64,000 nucleotides of DNA from Epilithonimonas lactis (GTDB lineage: Bacteria; Bacteroidota; Bacteroidia; Flavobacteriales; Weeksellaceae), in assembly GCF_900110605.1 (NCBI RefSeq), contig NZ_FOFI01000004.1, positions 124,001 to 188,000 on the forward strand. The letters run 5' to 3'. The notes below the pieces were generated by a model that saw only the letters and a list, made by a program, of their open reading frames with translations, searched no databases and was not told where the DNA came from. How positions within the stretch are numbered: position 1 is the stretch's first letter; each line of letters begins with the position of its first letter. Position numbers and translations under genes: made by a program. Of the stretch, positions 50,057 through 59,094 are shown one piece after another.

Positions 50057-50701
50057 ATGACCTGGACCGAAGTTCTGAAACCGATTAAAGAAAGTTCTTA
50101 TTTTATCAACCTTTGGGAGAATGTGAAACTGGAATTTAATTCTAAAAAATGTTTTCCACCAACAAAGCAGATCTTCCGTGCTTTGGAATTGACGGAATTT
50201 GAAGATATTAAGGTCGTAATCATCGGGCAAGATCCATATCATAATGATGGGCAGGCCAACGGACTTTGTTTTTCAGTTTCTGAAAACGTGAAAGCGCCAC
50301 CATCGCTCAAAAATATTTTCATCGAATTGAAAGATGATATTGGCATAGAAAGGAAAAGTAATGATTTGCAAGACTGGGCAAAGCAAGGCGTTCTCCTTCT
50401 GAATGCGACTTTGACCGTGCAGGCTCACGAACCCAATTCTCACAAAAATATCGGCTGGGAAACGTTTACGGATTTTATCATCAAACAAATTTCGGATCAA
50501 AAAGAAAATGTGGTCTTCGTACTTTGGGGCGCATTTGCACAAAAAAAGGCCTCGCTGATAGACGAGACCAAGCATTTTATTATACAATCCGCACATCCTT
50601 CACCATTTTCTGTTTACAGAGGATTTTTCGGAAGTCATCCTTTTTCAAAGATCAATAATTATCTTAAGGAAAAAGGGAAAGAGCCGATTAATTGGGGATA
50701 A
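50057..50701 (+). CDS. ung: Uracil-DNA glycosylase, family 1
   Basis: A 214-residue base-excision repair enzyme that removes uracil from DNA. It has the water-activating GQDPYH motif (Asp59) with NDGQANGLCFSV after it, LLNATLTVQAHEPNSH, and the HPSPFSVYRGFFGSHPFS loop (His180) that inserts into DNA. Length and motifs are typical of family 1. Confidence 0.96.
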   Translation: MTWTEVLKPIKESSYFINLWENVKLEFNSKKCFPPTKQIFRALELTEFEDIKVVIIGQDPYHNDGQANGLCFSVSENVKAPPSLKNIFIELKDDIGIERKSNDLQDWAKQGVLLLNATLTVQAHEPNSHKNIGWETFTDFIIKQISDQKENVVFVLWGAFAQKKASLIDETKHFIIQSAHPSPFSVYRGFFGSHPFSKINNYLKEKGKEPINWG

Positions 50702-50735
50702 CTAGGTTAAAGAGTTGGAGAGTTTGAAAGAAGAT

Positions 50736-51158
50736 CTAATTTTCTTTTTCGTATTTGAAGCTGACTGTTTCCGGCTCTTCTTTGCCTCCAGGCTGTGGTT
50801 TCAATTCCGTTAATGTAAATTTGTAGCCAGAAAAACTGAAAGAATTGGAAACATTTTTCGGACCGAAATCTCTGGTTGCAACTTGGAAATTAGCTTTTTG
50901 ATTTCCAGACGTGGCTTCAACATTGATTATCGCAATGCCTTCCCAAACACAGGTGACATCCACAGGGCAGCGACTTTCCTCCACGACATCTTTAAAGTGA
51001 AGACTCACGTTAGAATTAGGAATTTTACTTTGTTTTTCCAAGCCGATCACAACAGTTTTATTAGTTGCATTAGCTGTCTCAGACTGGGAAGTTTGTGTTT
51101 TGCAATTGCTCATTAATAATAAAAGAGGAATGCAGAAAAAGGTTTTAATGTTCATCAT
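50736..51158 (-). CDS. Small lipoprotein of unknown function
   Basis: About 139 residues with a lipoprotein signal peptide (from MNIKTFFCIPLLLLMSNC, lipobox Cys19 counting from the second Met). The mature part has two further Cys in CPVDVTCVWEG, a pattern seen in small envelope lipoproteins of Bacteroidota, and a beta-rich C-terminal half. Function unknown. It starts 9 nt after the DUF456 gene stop on the same strand, so the two probably share a transcript. Confidence 0.75.
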   Translation of the reverse strand: MMNIKTFFCIPLLLLMSNCKTQTSQSETANATNKTVVIGLEKQSKIPNSNVSLHFKDVVEESRCPVDVTCVWEGIAIINVEATSGNQKANFQVATRDFGPKNVSNSFSFSGYKFTLTELKPQPGGKEEPETVSFKYEKEN

Positions 51159-51167
51159 TTTGATTTT

Positions 51168-51656
51168 TTAAAAGAAAATATAGTATCCAACTACCAAAAA
51201 CATGGCCAATCCAACCATTAAGTTGAATCCAGTTCCGTAGATGAATCCTACGAATGCACCTTTCATAGAGTTGAGTGCTTTTCTGGTGTCGCTCATGTCG
51301 TGAAGCAATTCTCCGAGGAAAACGCCTAACAACATTCCTATTAAAAAGCCAAAAGGAATCGGTATGAAGATCAGTCCGACGATGGTCCCTACAAATGAAC
51401 CGATACTTCCGTAGCGCGTTCCACCATATTTTTTGTTGGTCTTTGCCGGAATGACGTAATTCAAAACGGTTGAAACAATTGTCAAGAGTACAAATATCCA
51501 GACGTAGATCATCGGCATATCGTTCTCTGTCCCGAATTTGAAGATCAAAAGTCCGCAGAGACTTAATAATAATCCCGGCAAAACGGGAAGAAAAGTTCCC
51601 AATAGACCGATGAAGAGCAGCGCTAGTGAGACAATGTTGATTAATGTTGGATCCAA
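51168..51656 (-). CDS. DUF456 family membrane protein
   Basis: A 162-residue protein with about five hydrophobic segments and the Gly-rich DUF456 segments LGTFLPVLPGLLLSLCGLLIF and GSFVGTIVGLIF...GFLIGMLLGVFLGEL. The glycine-zipper-like repeats suggest tight helix packing in the inner membrane. Function unknown. Upstream of a small lipoprotein gene on the same strand. Confidence 0.88.
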   Translation of the reverse strand: MDPTLINIVSLALLFIGLLGTFLPVLPGLLLSLCGLLIFKFGTENDMPMIYVWIFVLLTIVSTVLNYVIPAKTNKKYGGTRYGSIGSFVGTIVGLIFIPIPFGFLIGMLLGVFLGELLHDMSDTRKALNSMKGAFVGFIYGTGFNLMVGLAMFLVVGYYIFF

Positions 51657-51713
51657 TTTTATAATTTTATTAAAAATACAATATTCAGAGTAAAGTAGAA
51701 AATTTATTATCCT

Positions 51714-51721
51714 TAAATTTG
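51714..51721 (+). promoter_or_regulatory. -7 promoter box (TAAATTTG) for the MscS gene
   Basis: Exact TAnnTTTG match, 17 nt before the ATG. Confidence 0.55.
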
Positions 51722-51738
51722 TTGCTTATTATTAGACT

Positions 51739-52992
51739 ATGAAGGACGAACTCAAAGATTACAAAGATTTTCTGCAACAGATCAGCGACAAGATCCATTT
51801 CTTTTGTAAGGATTTTTTGCCGAACGAGTTTGTTTTGTCTGGTCAGATCTTTGTGAAGTTTGTATTTTTTATCGGACTCATATTTTTGTTGGCATTTTTG
51901 CTGAGAAATTTGATCAACCTGATCTTCCGATTCTTTTTTGATAAGGAGAAATATCCTGTGATGAAGTCGATCTATAAAGCGAAAGTTACCAATTCGGTTG
52001 CCAATATTTTCGCTTTGGGATTTGGGAACTATGCACTGTTCTCCATTTTCTACAGACATCCAAAAAGTTTTGTTTTCCTGGAAAGATTGGTAGGTTTTCT
52101 CATCGTCTTGACGATTGCCAACATGGCTTTCCGATTTATCCGCGTTCTACAAACTTATTATGAGATCAAAAAAGATTATTATAAAATATTAGCAATCAAT
52201 TCCATAACGCAAACGGTAAAGATATTCGGGATTTTCATTTTTACCGTCATTGCGATCTGTGTGATCTTCGGCATTGGTAGTAGCACGGTTTTAGGAAGTT
52301 TAGGAGCCATTACAGCGGTGATTGTTTTGATTTTCCGCGACACGATATTGGGTTTTGTGACGGGAATTCATGTTGCAACATCCAAGAATCTGAAACCTGG
52401 AGATTGGGTTGCCATTCCAAAATATAATATCGAAGGAAACATCGAAGGCATCGACCTTCTGACAACCAAGATCAAGAATTTTGACAAAACCATTTCAACG
52501 ATTCCAACTTACGATCTTTTGACCACCGAAATCAAAAATTATCAGGTCATTTCCGACGGCAACACAAGGCGCATCAAAAAATCCATCATGTTCAATATGA
52601 AATCTCTGAAGTTCGTGGACGATGATCTGATGGCACGTTTGAAGAAGATCAATCTGATCAAAACCTACCTTGGTTTGAAAGAAAAAGAAATCGAGGACGA
52701 GAAAAATTCTATCGAAAATCCGGATGAGATCATCAACGGAACTCAGCTGACAAACATTGGTGTTTTCCGAAAATATGTTCAGAATTATCTTAATAATAAT
52801 GATCAAATCGATCAGAAGGAAATCATCCTTGTGAGACAACTTCAAAGTATGCCGGAAGGTTTGCCATTGGAGATCTATTGTTTCGCAACCGAAGCTGACA
52901 CGGAGAAGTATGAGAATATCCAGTCCGATATTTTTGACCATCTGTTATCAGCGGCCAAAGAATTTGAACTCGATGTGGTTCAGAAAGCTTAA
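51739..52992 (+). CDS. Mechanosensitive ion channel, MscS family
   Basis: A 417-residue membrane protein with four to five N-terminal helices (about 35-60, 85-105, 115-140, 155-185), the last with the Gly/Ala pattern of the MscS pore helix ([33 protein letters not shown]) and then the beta-domain sequence [29 protein letters not shown]. The C-terminal cytoplasmic part is longer than in E. coli MscS. It relieves turgor on osmotic downshock. pdxJ follows after 38 nt and may be cotranscribed. Confidence 0.93.
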   Translation: MKDELKDYKDFLQQISDKIHFFCKDFLPNEFVLSGQIFVKFVFFIGLIFLLAFLLRNLINLIFRFFFDKEKYPVMKSIYKAKVTNSVANIFALGFGNYALFSIFYRHPKSFVFLERLVGFLIVLTIANMAFRFIRVLQTYYEIKKDYYKILAINSITQTVKIFGIFIFTVIAICVIFGIGSSTVLGSLGAITAVIVLIFRDTILGFVTGIHVATSKNLKPGDWVAIPKYNIEGNIEGIDLLTTKIKNFDKTISTIPTYDLLTTEIKNYQVISDGNTRRIKKSIMFNMKSLKFVDDDLMARLKKINLIKTYLGLKEKEIEDEKNSIENPDEIINGTQLTNIGVFRKYVQNYLNNNDQIDQKEIILVRQLQSMPEGLPLEIYCFATEADTEKYENIQSDIFDHLLSAAKEFELDVVQKA

Positions 52993-53030
52993 TCAATATC
53001 AATCAATCATCATTTATCAATAATAAAATC

Positions 53031-53750
53031 ATGACAAAATTAAGTGTCAACATCAATAAAATTGCAACGCTCAGAAATGCTAGAGGAGGCGATGTTCCAA
53101 GTGTAACCCAAGTAGCTGTAGATCTGGAAAGATTTGGAGCGCAGGGAATCACTATTCACCCCAGACCAGACGAGAGACATATCACTAGAAAAGACGTTTA
53201 CGACCTGAAACCTTTGGTGAAAACGGAATTCAATATCGAAGGAAATCCGCACAGACCATTCATCGATATGGTTTTGGAAGTAAAACCTGAGCAAGTGACA
53301 TTGGTTCCGGATGCTGATAACGCCATTACATCCAACGCTGGTTGGGATTGTGAGAAGAATCTTGATTTCCTGAAATCTGTAATCTCGGAATTCAAAAATG
53401 CTGGAATCAGAACGTCTATTTTCCTTGACCCAAATCCAGAAATGGTGAAATTTGCGGCGGAAACAGGCACAGACAGGATTGAACTTTATACAGAAGCTTA
53501 CGCAACCAATTATCCTAAAGATAAAGAAAAGGCCATCAAATCATATGTTGATACAGCAATTGAAGCGGAGAAGTTTGGTTTGGGAATCAACGCTGGTCAC
53601 GATCTTAGTTTGGATAATCTAAAATATTTCTCAGACAACATCCCGAATCTTTTAGAAGTTTCAATCGGTCACGCTTTGATTTCGGAAGCACTGTATCTTG
53701 GATTGGAAAATACGGTTCAGGCTTATTTGAAGAGATTGGCGAAATGGTAG
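53031..53750 (+). CDS. pdxJ: Pyridoxine 5'-phosphate synthase
   Basis: A 239-residue TIM-barrel enzyme that condenses deoxyxylulose 5-phosphate with 3-amino-2-oxopropyl phosphate to form pyridoxine 5'-phosphate. It has [16 protein letters not shown] at the N-terminus, [12 protein letters not shown], and the C-terminal [11 protein letters not shown] and [12 protein letters not shown]. Start and length match the family. A 99-residue membrane-protein gene begins one base after its stop. Confidence 0.96.
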   Translation: MTKLSVNINKIATLRNARGGDVPSVTQVAVDLERFGAQGITIHPRPDERHITRKDVYDLKPLVKTEFNIEGNPHRPFIDMVLEVKPEQVTLVPDADNAITSNAGWDCEKNLDFLKSVISEFKNAGIRTSIFLDPNPEMVKFAAETGTDRIELYTEAYATNYPKDKEKAIKSYVDTAIEAEKFGLGINAGHDLSLDNLKYFSDNIPNLLEVSIGHALISEALYLGLENTVQAYLKRLAKW

Positions 53751-53751
53751 A

Positions 53752-54051
53752 ATGAATGAGTTCAAATCTTTCGTAAAATCTAGAAAAATAGAGCTAATTC
53801 TTTCAGCAATTTATGTTGGAATAGGGACTTTAGCCGTTTGCTCAATTTATCCTAAAGATTTGTTCTATGGAAATTGGTCTTTAGTTGTATTGTTAATTAC
53901 ATTTCCAGTGACAATTATTAGTTTTGGATATAGATATGCAGAAGCAGATTCTCTATTACCAGTTTTTGTGATTCAGTTTGTGATGTTTATTATAACATAT
54001 CTAATTTTAATATCATCTTTATTTAAATCTGTTTTTAAAATTAAAAAATAA
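53752..54051 (+). CDS. Small membrane protein (99 aa) after pdxJ
   Basis: 99 residues with three hydrophobic helices (about 15-33, 42-60, 70-92). The ATG lies one base after the pdxJ stop, which supports translation coupling. A hydrolase gene follows after 24 nt. No family recognised; function unknown. Confidence 0.7.
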   Translation: MNEFKSFVKSRKIELILSAIYVGIGTLAVCSIYPKDLFYGNWSLVVLLITFPVTIISFGYRYAEADSLLPVFVIQFVMFIITYLILISSLFKSVFKIKK

Positions 54052-54075
54052 ATTAAGTTTTCTTTTAAAAATAAA

Positions 54076-54852
54076 ATGGAAATCCTACACTCAAAATTAT
54101 ACGGAGAAGAAAGAACAGAAACGCCACTTTTGGTATTCCACGGATTGTTCGGAATGCTGGACAATTGGGGAAGTTTCGGAAAAGAATTTGGAGAATTGAT
54201 GCCAACACACGTGATCGACCTTAGAAATCACGGCCGCAGTTTTCATTCAGATTCAATGTCGCACGATGATCTGGCTAATGACATTCTGAATTATATGGAA
54301 TTTCATAAAATAGAAAAAGCCAATCTTCTCGGACATTCGCTTGGCGGGAAAGCAGTGATGCAATTCGCAATCAAATTCCCAGAAAAGCTGAACAAGCTGA
54401 TAGTGGTCGATATTTCTCCGAAAGCTTATCCGCCGCATCATCAGGGAATTATCAAAGCGCTTCAAACGGTTGATTTCGAAACTGTAACTTCCAGACAGGA
54501 TGTTGAGAAAGTTTTGGGAGAATATATTCACGAGAAATTTGTGATCCAGTTTTTGATGAAGAATCTTTATTGGACCGAGGATAAGAATTTAGCTTGGCGA
54601 TTCAACCTCAATACTTTGGCGGAAAAATATACGGAGTTTGTTTCCAATGCGATAAAATTTGGTGTTTTCAAAGGACCAACGTTGTTCGTTGCCGGCGCCA
54701 ATTCCAATTACATTTTGCCACAGGATGAACTCTTGATCAGACAGCAATTTCCGGATTCCAAAATCATTAAGATCGCCAACGCAGAACATTGGGTCCAGGC
54801 CAACAATCCTGTAGATTTCAACGCAGCGGTCAAAGATTTTCTTTTATCATAG
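54076..54852 (+). CDS. Alpha/beta hydrolase (YbfF-like esterase)
   Basis: A 258-residue cytoplasmic hydrolase. Oxyanion segment VFHGLFGMLDNW, DLRNHGRS, nucleophile elbow GHSLGG (Ser near residue 92), and a C-terminal NAEHWVQ with the likely catalytic His. The order resembles YbfF, a short-chain acyl esterase. Substrate unknown. Confidence 0.9.
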   Translation: MEILHSKLYGEERTETPLLVFHGLFGMLDNWGSFGKEFGELMPTHVIDLRNHGRSFHSDSMSHDDLANDILNYMEFHKIEKANLLGHSLGGKAVMQFAIKFPEKLNKLIVVDISPKAYPPHHQGIIKALQTVDFETVTSRQDVEKVLGEYIHEKFVIQFLMKNLYWTEDKNLAWRFNLNTLAEKYTEFVSNAIKFGVFKGPTLFVAGANSNYILPQDELLIRQQFPDSKIIKIANAEHWVQANNPVDFNAAVKDFLLS

Positions 54853-54925
54853 ATAATGACATATTAATTCAGATTTGATAATGGTACAAGCCTTGTATTA
54901 TCGGATCTGAATTAAAATTATCTTT

Positions 54926-55867
54926 ATGAAATGGAAGTTATCGATCATCCTGATCCTTTGTTTAACGTTTTTCAAATCTCAGACTACCATTTCCGAAGTT
55001 TCGAAAATTCCCGATGTTACCTATAAAACGTCAGATTCCATCGACCATAAACTGGATATCTACCTTCCCGAACGATCAAATAAAAAATTTCCCGTTCTCG
55101 TCTTCCTTCACGGTGGCGGCTGGATTGGCGGCGACAAAGCCTTTCCGGAAAAGTTCTATATGAATGATTTCATTCTGAAATTTGTTCAAAATGGTTACGC
55201 CGTAGTCAGCGTCAACTATACGTTATTAGATAAAAATACCAATTTCCCAAAACCTATTGAAGATTCAAAAGAAGCAGTACGATGGATTCGGGCAAATGCT
55301 GACAAATACAATTTTGATGAGAAAAATATAGGACTTTGGGGCGCTTCCGCAGGCGCACAGATCGGGATGGTCGCGGCCTATTCGGATGACAGTAAGTTTT
55401 CTGAACACAGCAATTTTCCTTCTCAATCTGCAAAGGTCAATTACGTAATTGATTATTTCGGTCCATCTGACTTGAACAAACTTCTAAGAACCGAAGAAGC
55501 TGACTTCAAAATTTTCATTTTCAAACTGATCTTTCCGAAGATCTACACAATGCGCAACGATATGATCAGAGGCTTTACGACGAAAGATATCAAAGAACAA
55601 AAACAAGAAGCGATTGATGGTCTTAAAATCTATTCGCCAGTGACTTACATTAACCAAAGTTCGGTTCCGACTTTGATGATTCACGGTAACAAAGACCGGA
55701 TCGTTCCATATTCCCAATCCGAAATTCTTAAGAAAAAACTAGATGAAAATAATGTCAAAAATGAACTCATTCCCATCGATAAAGGAAATCACGGCCTAAA
55801 TGAAGAAGCTGGACACCAATTGATGATGGAAAAAACATTGGAGTTTATGAAACAGAACACGCATTAA
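54926..55867 (+). CDS. Secreted alpha/beta hydrolase (esterase/lipase, BD-FAE type)
   Basis: A 313-residue protein with a signal peptide (MKWKLSIILILCLTFFKSQ). It has FLHGGGWIGGDK (HGGG oxyanion motif), nucleophile elbow GASAGAQIG (Ser near residue 141), and HGNKDRIVPYSQSE and GNHGL with the catalytic Asp and His. It resembles the hormone-sensitive lipase/feruloyl-esterase-like group. Predicted to be exported. No carbohydrate-utilisation genes are close, so its substrate is open. Confidence 0.88.
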   Translation: MKWKLSIILILCLTFFKSQTTISEVSKIPDVTYKTSDSIDHKLDIYLPERSNKKFPVLVFLHGGGWIGGDKAFPEKFYMNDFILKFVQNGYAVVSVNYTLLDKNTNFPKPIEDSKEAVRWIRANADKYNFDEKNIGLWGASAGAQIGMVAAYSDDSKFSEHSNFPSQSAKVNYVIDYFGPSDLNKLLRTEEADFKIFIFKLIFPKIYTMRNDMIRGFTTKDIKEQKQEAIDGLKIYSPVTYINQSSVPTLMIHGNKDRIVPYSQSEILKKKLDENNVKNELIPIDKGNHGLNEEAGHQLMMEKTLEFMKQNTH

Positions 55868-55918
55868 TTTCCTGATAGATTTCAATATCCGAATAAGAGA
55901 TTTTTTATAGAATTGAAT

Positions 55919-55926
55919 TATCTTTG
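55919..55926 (+). promoter_or_regulatory. -7 promoter box (TATCTTTG) before the 84-aa membrane-protein gene
   Basis: Exact TAnnTTTG match, 12 nt before the ATG at 55939; probably the promoter for the following three-gene run. Confidence 0.55.
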
Positions 55927-55938
55927 TAAAAATCTTTA

Positions 55939-56193
55939 ATGAAAAAATACCAGGAGACTATTTACAAGGTCATTTTGTTTTTTTCGGTTCTTGTCAATCT
56001 TTTTTTGATAGGACTTTTATTTTTTGTTCTGAAGGATTCATTTTCCGGAGCAGGAGATTACTTCCTGGAGGGCAAAAGTTTCTGGTATTTCGTAGGGATT
56101 ATCGCAGTTTATTCTATTGCAAACTTTATTTTATTGATTCAGAACTTCAAAAAGAATTCTGATATCCAACCTCAAATTTCCGACGTAGAATGA
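55939..56193 (+). CDS. Small membrane protein (84 aa)
   Basis: 84 residues with two hydrophobic helices (about 8-31 and 48-68). Its stop overlaps the start of the epimerase gene by 4 nt (ATGA), so the two are coupled. No family recognised. Confidence 0.72.
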   Translation: MKKYQETIYKVILFFSVLVNLFLIGLLFFVLKDSFSGAGDYFLEGKSFWYFVGIIAVYSIANFILLIQNFKKNSDIQPQISDVE

Positions 56194-57200
56194 TATTGAT
56201 CACAGGTGGCACAGGGATTTTAGGACGGGTAATTGCTTTGGAACTTCTCAAAAAAGGACAGAACGTTCGCGCCACAAAACGCAGCTCCAGTAATTTGCCG
56301 GAAGTCAAAGATTCTTATAAATTCTATACTGATCGACCAGATTTTTATTTTGATCAAATAGAGTGGGTCGATATTGATTTTGATGACCAAGATTCCCTGG
56401 AAAACGCTTTGAAAGATGTGGATGAAGTGTATCATTGCGCCGCGAAGGTCAGCTTCAATCCTAGTGCAGCGAAGGAATTGTACCGAAATAATTCTGAAGC
56501 AACAGAGAAATTACTCTTCGCGATCGATCCAGATAAGGTCAAAAAGTTTCTTTTCGTAAGTTCCATCGCAGTTCTTGATGGTTATAATGACAAAGGTGAA
56601 ATGGACGAAAACTCCGATTTCAACGAGAAGTTAGACCATTCCAATTATGCGATCTCTAAATATCTTTCCGAAATGGAAGTCTGGCGCGCATCTGCAGAAG
56701 GTTTGAATACGATTATCATCAATCCTGGCTTAATTATCGGATCTGGAAACTGGAATCACAGCAGCGGAAAACTATTCAAAGAGATGTCGAATGGATTTAC
56801 TTTTCCAGGGTCGACAGCTTATGTTGATGTGAGAGATGTCGCAAAAATTGCTGTTGAATTGATGGAAAGATCAATTTTCGGACAACGTTTCATTTTGACC
56901 TCAGAAGTTGTAAAATACAAATATATGGCGGATAAAGTTCGAAAGACTTTTGGAAAGACGCCAGCAAAATTAATATCAAATTCGATCTTAGATATTCTTC
57001 CATTTTTCTCTGTGATCTTCGGCTGGTTCATTCCAATTTTGAAATTAGCCAACAGAACAAATGTTGAAACGATCAAGTCAGATTCGAAGATCACCAACAA
57101 CAAAATTCGTGAGACTTTGAATTACGAATTCATTCCGATAGATGAAAGTGTAGATTTCCATCTTAAAAATTATGCACAAAGCATATCAAAATCCAATTAA
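56190..57200 (+). CDS. NAD-dependent epimerase/dehydratase family protein
   Basis: A 336-residue extended SDR: nucleotide loop GGTGILGRVIA (residues 5-15), VYHCAAKVSF, FVSSIAVLDG and YAISKYLSE with the YxxxK pair. The C-terminal part has a hydrophobic stretch (about 265-290) unusual for cytosolic epimerases. The pattern resembles dihydroflavonol-4-reductase-like proteins. The next gene, an acyl-CoA ligase, starts at its last base, so an acyl- or lipid-linked substrate is plausible but unproven. Confidence 0.88.
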   Translation: MILITGGTGILGRVIALELLKKGQNVRATKRSSSNLPEVKDSYKFYTDRPDFYFDQIEWVDIDFDDQDSLENALKDVDEVYHCAAKVSFNPSAAKELYRNNSEATEKLLFAIDPDKVKKFLFVSSIAVLDGYNDKGEMDENSDFNEKLDHSNYAISKYLSEMEVWRASAEGLNTIIINPGLIIGSGNWNHSSGKLFKEMSNGFTFPGSTAYVDVRDVAKIAVELMERSIFGQRFILTSEVVKYKYMADKVRKTFGKTPAKLISNSILDILPFFSVIFGWFIPILKLANRTNVETIKSDSKITNNKIRETLNYEFIPIDESVDFHLKNYAQSISKSN

Positions 57201-58960
57201 TGAACATTACGGAATTTCTGAACAAGAACACCAAACGATTTCCACAGAAAGCAGCTGTGGGTTTCAAAAAAGATAATGAATGGAAGGAACTGACTTGGAT
57301 GAGATTCAAGCAGATGGTTTTCCGCACTGCCAACGCCTTGGTAGAGGCTGGTGTGAAGGAGAATGATAAAGTGGCGATCTACGCAGACAACTCTCCGGAA
57401 TGGATCATTATGGATGTTGCCACACTTGCAATTGGTGCGGTTACAGTTCCTGTCTATTCCACAAACGGCGCCGATCAGGTAGAATATATCATTAACCACG
57501 CAGAGCCGAAAATCATTTTGACAGGCGACCAAGAGCAGTACGAAACCTGTCATCAATTATTAGGTAAAACTACTGGTGTCGAACAGATTATCGCTGCTAA
57601 AAAGAATTTTACTTTAAAGGATAATTCCATATTTCTATCAGACTTTATAGAGAAAGCTTCAGATAAATTCAAGATTGTAGAAAGGTCAGATGAAGATCTG
57701 GCGACAATAATCTACACATCCGGAACATCTGGAATTCCGAAAGGTGTGATGCTGACGCACGGCAACTTCCAAAAAGCATTTGACGCGCACATTGACTTTT
57801 TTGATTTCAAGGATTTTGAGAAAGAACAATCATTGGCATTTTTACCACTCAGCCACGTTTTCGAAAGATGTTGGACCTTGTTCTGCTTTTCAGTTGGTGC
57901 TAAAGTCAGCTTTCTGGAGAATCCAAAGTTGATCGCAAACGCTTTACAGGAAGTAAAACCTACGACGATGTGTTCTGTCCCGAGATTCTATCAGAAGATC
58001 TATGCAGGCATCAACGAAATGCTTGTGACAGCCTCTCCAACCAAGAAAAAAATCTTCGCTTGGGCGATTGAAACAGGAACTCAAGTTTCGGAAAGAAAAA
58101 GAGATCAGCAAAATATTCCTTTTTTATTAAATCAAAAATATAAGATTGCGAACGCTTTGGTTTTCAATAAAATCAAAACAAAATTGGGCGGCAGACTTTG
58201 GTTTATGCCTTGCGGTGGTGCGTCTATTTCTAAGGAAGTGACGCAATTTTTCGATGCGATGGGAATTCATATCACCGTAGGTTATGGGATGACGGAAACT
58301 ACTGCGACCATCACGGCTTTTCCTTTTACAAAATACAAATACGGAACAGCAGGAAAACTGATCGGCGATTCTCAAATCAAAATCGGAGATAATGAAGAAA
58401 TTTTGGTGAAAGGAAGCGGTATAATGAAAGGTTACTACAAAAATCCAGAAGAAACAGCGAAGATTTTTACAGAAGACGGTTGGATGAAAACTGGTGATGC
58501 AGGTGTTTTGGATAATGAAGGAAATCTGACCATCACAGATAGGATCAAAGATTTAATGAAAACTTCCAACGGAAAATACATTGCGCCGCAACCAATCGAG
58601 AATATGTTTTCCAACAACAGTTACATCAATCAAATCTTATTGATCGCGGATGACAAACCTTTTGTTTCTGCTTTGATCGTTCCGAATTTTGAAACTTTGG
58701 AAGAGAAGGTGAAAACTCTTGGCATCACATTCACCAATTGGAAAGAAGTTGTAGAAAACGAAAAAGTACAGGCTTTCTACCAAAAACTAATTGATGACAT
58801 CCAGGTGAATCTCTCTGGTTTTGAGAAAATTAAAAAGTTTATCTTGATGCCGGCCGATTTTGAGATCCAAAGCGGAGAGATCACACCCACCTTAAAAATT
58901 AAAAGAAATATTGTTCTCGAAAAATATGCAGGGAAAATCAATATGATTTATAATAAATAG
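57200..58960 (+). CDS. AMP-dependent long-chain acyl-CoA synthetase, third paralogue
   Basis: A 586-residue ligase sharing one base with the preceding stop (TAATG). P-loop IIYTSGTSGIPKG, the VGYGMTETTAT motif, GWMKTGDAGVLDNEGNLTITDRIKDL, and the C-terminal TPTLKIKRN with the catalytic lysine. It is more distant from the tandem pair at 19-23 kb than those are from each other. Operon context with the epimerase suggests a joint lipid-related role. Confidence 0.93.
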   Translation: MNITEFLNKNTKRFPQKAAVGFKKDNEWKELTWMRFKQMVFRTANALVEAGVKENDKVAIYADNSPEWIIMDVATLAIGAVTVPVYSTNGADQVEYIINHAEPKIILTGDQEQYETCHQLLGKTTGVEQIIAAKKNFTLKDNSIFLSDFIEKASDKFKIVERSDEDLATIIYTSGTSGIPKGVMLTHGNFQKAFDAHIDFFDFKDFEKEQSLAFLPLSHVFERCWTLFCFSVGAKVSFLENPKLIANALQEVKPTTMCSVPRFYQKIYAGINEMLVTASPTKKKIFAWAIETGTQVSERKRDQQNIPFLLNQKYKIANALVFNKIKTKLGGRLWFMPCGGASISKEVTQFFDAMGIHITVGYGMTETTATITAFPFTKYKYGTAGKLIGDSQIKIGDNEEILVKGSGIMKGYYKNPEETAKIFTEDGWMKTGDAGVLDNEGNLTITDRIKDLMKTSNGKYIAPQPIENMFSNNSYINQILLIADDKPFVSALIVPNFETLEEKVKTLGITFTNWKEVVENEKVQAFYQKLIDDIQVNLSGFEKIKKFILMPADFEIQSGEITPTLKIKRNIVLEKYAGKINMIYNK

Positions 58961-59094
58961 AATCAAAAACTAAATCCTGTGTAATAAATAATATTGTTAC
59001 GATAGTTTTTATCAAATTCTTGACGTTACAAATATTTTTAGAATTGATTAAATTTACAAGCCTTATAATAAGAATCTAATTTGAAGTTTTATAA

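Noticed and set aside
54919-54926. TATCTTTA promoter box for the secreted hydrolase gene
   Set aside because: It overlaps the ATG, so transcription from it would start inside the coding region.
58961-59094. Glycine riboswitch upstream of gcvP
   Set aside because: The 134-nt gap is AT-rich and lacks the conserved GGAGAG-type core and paired stems.
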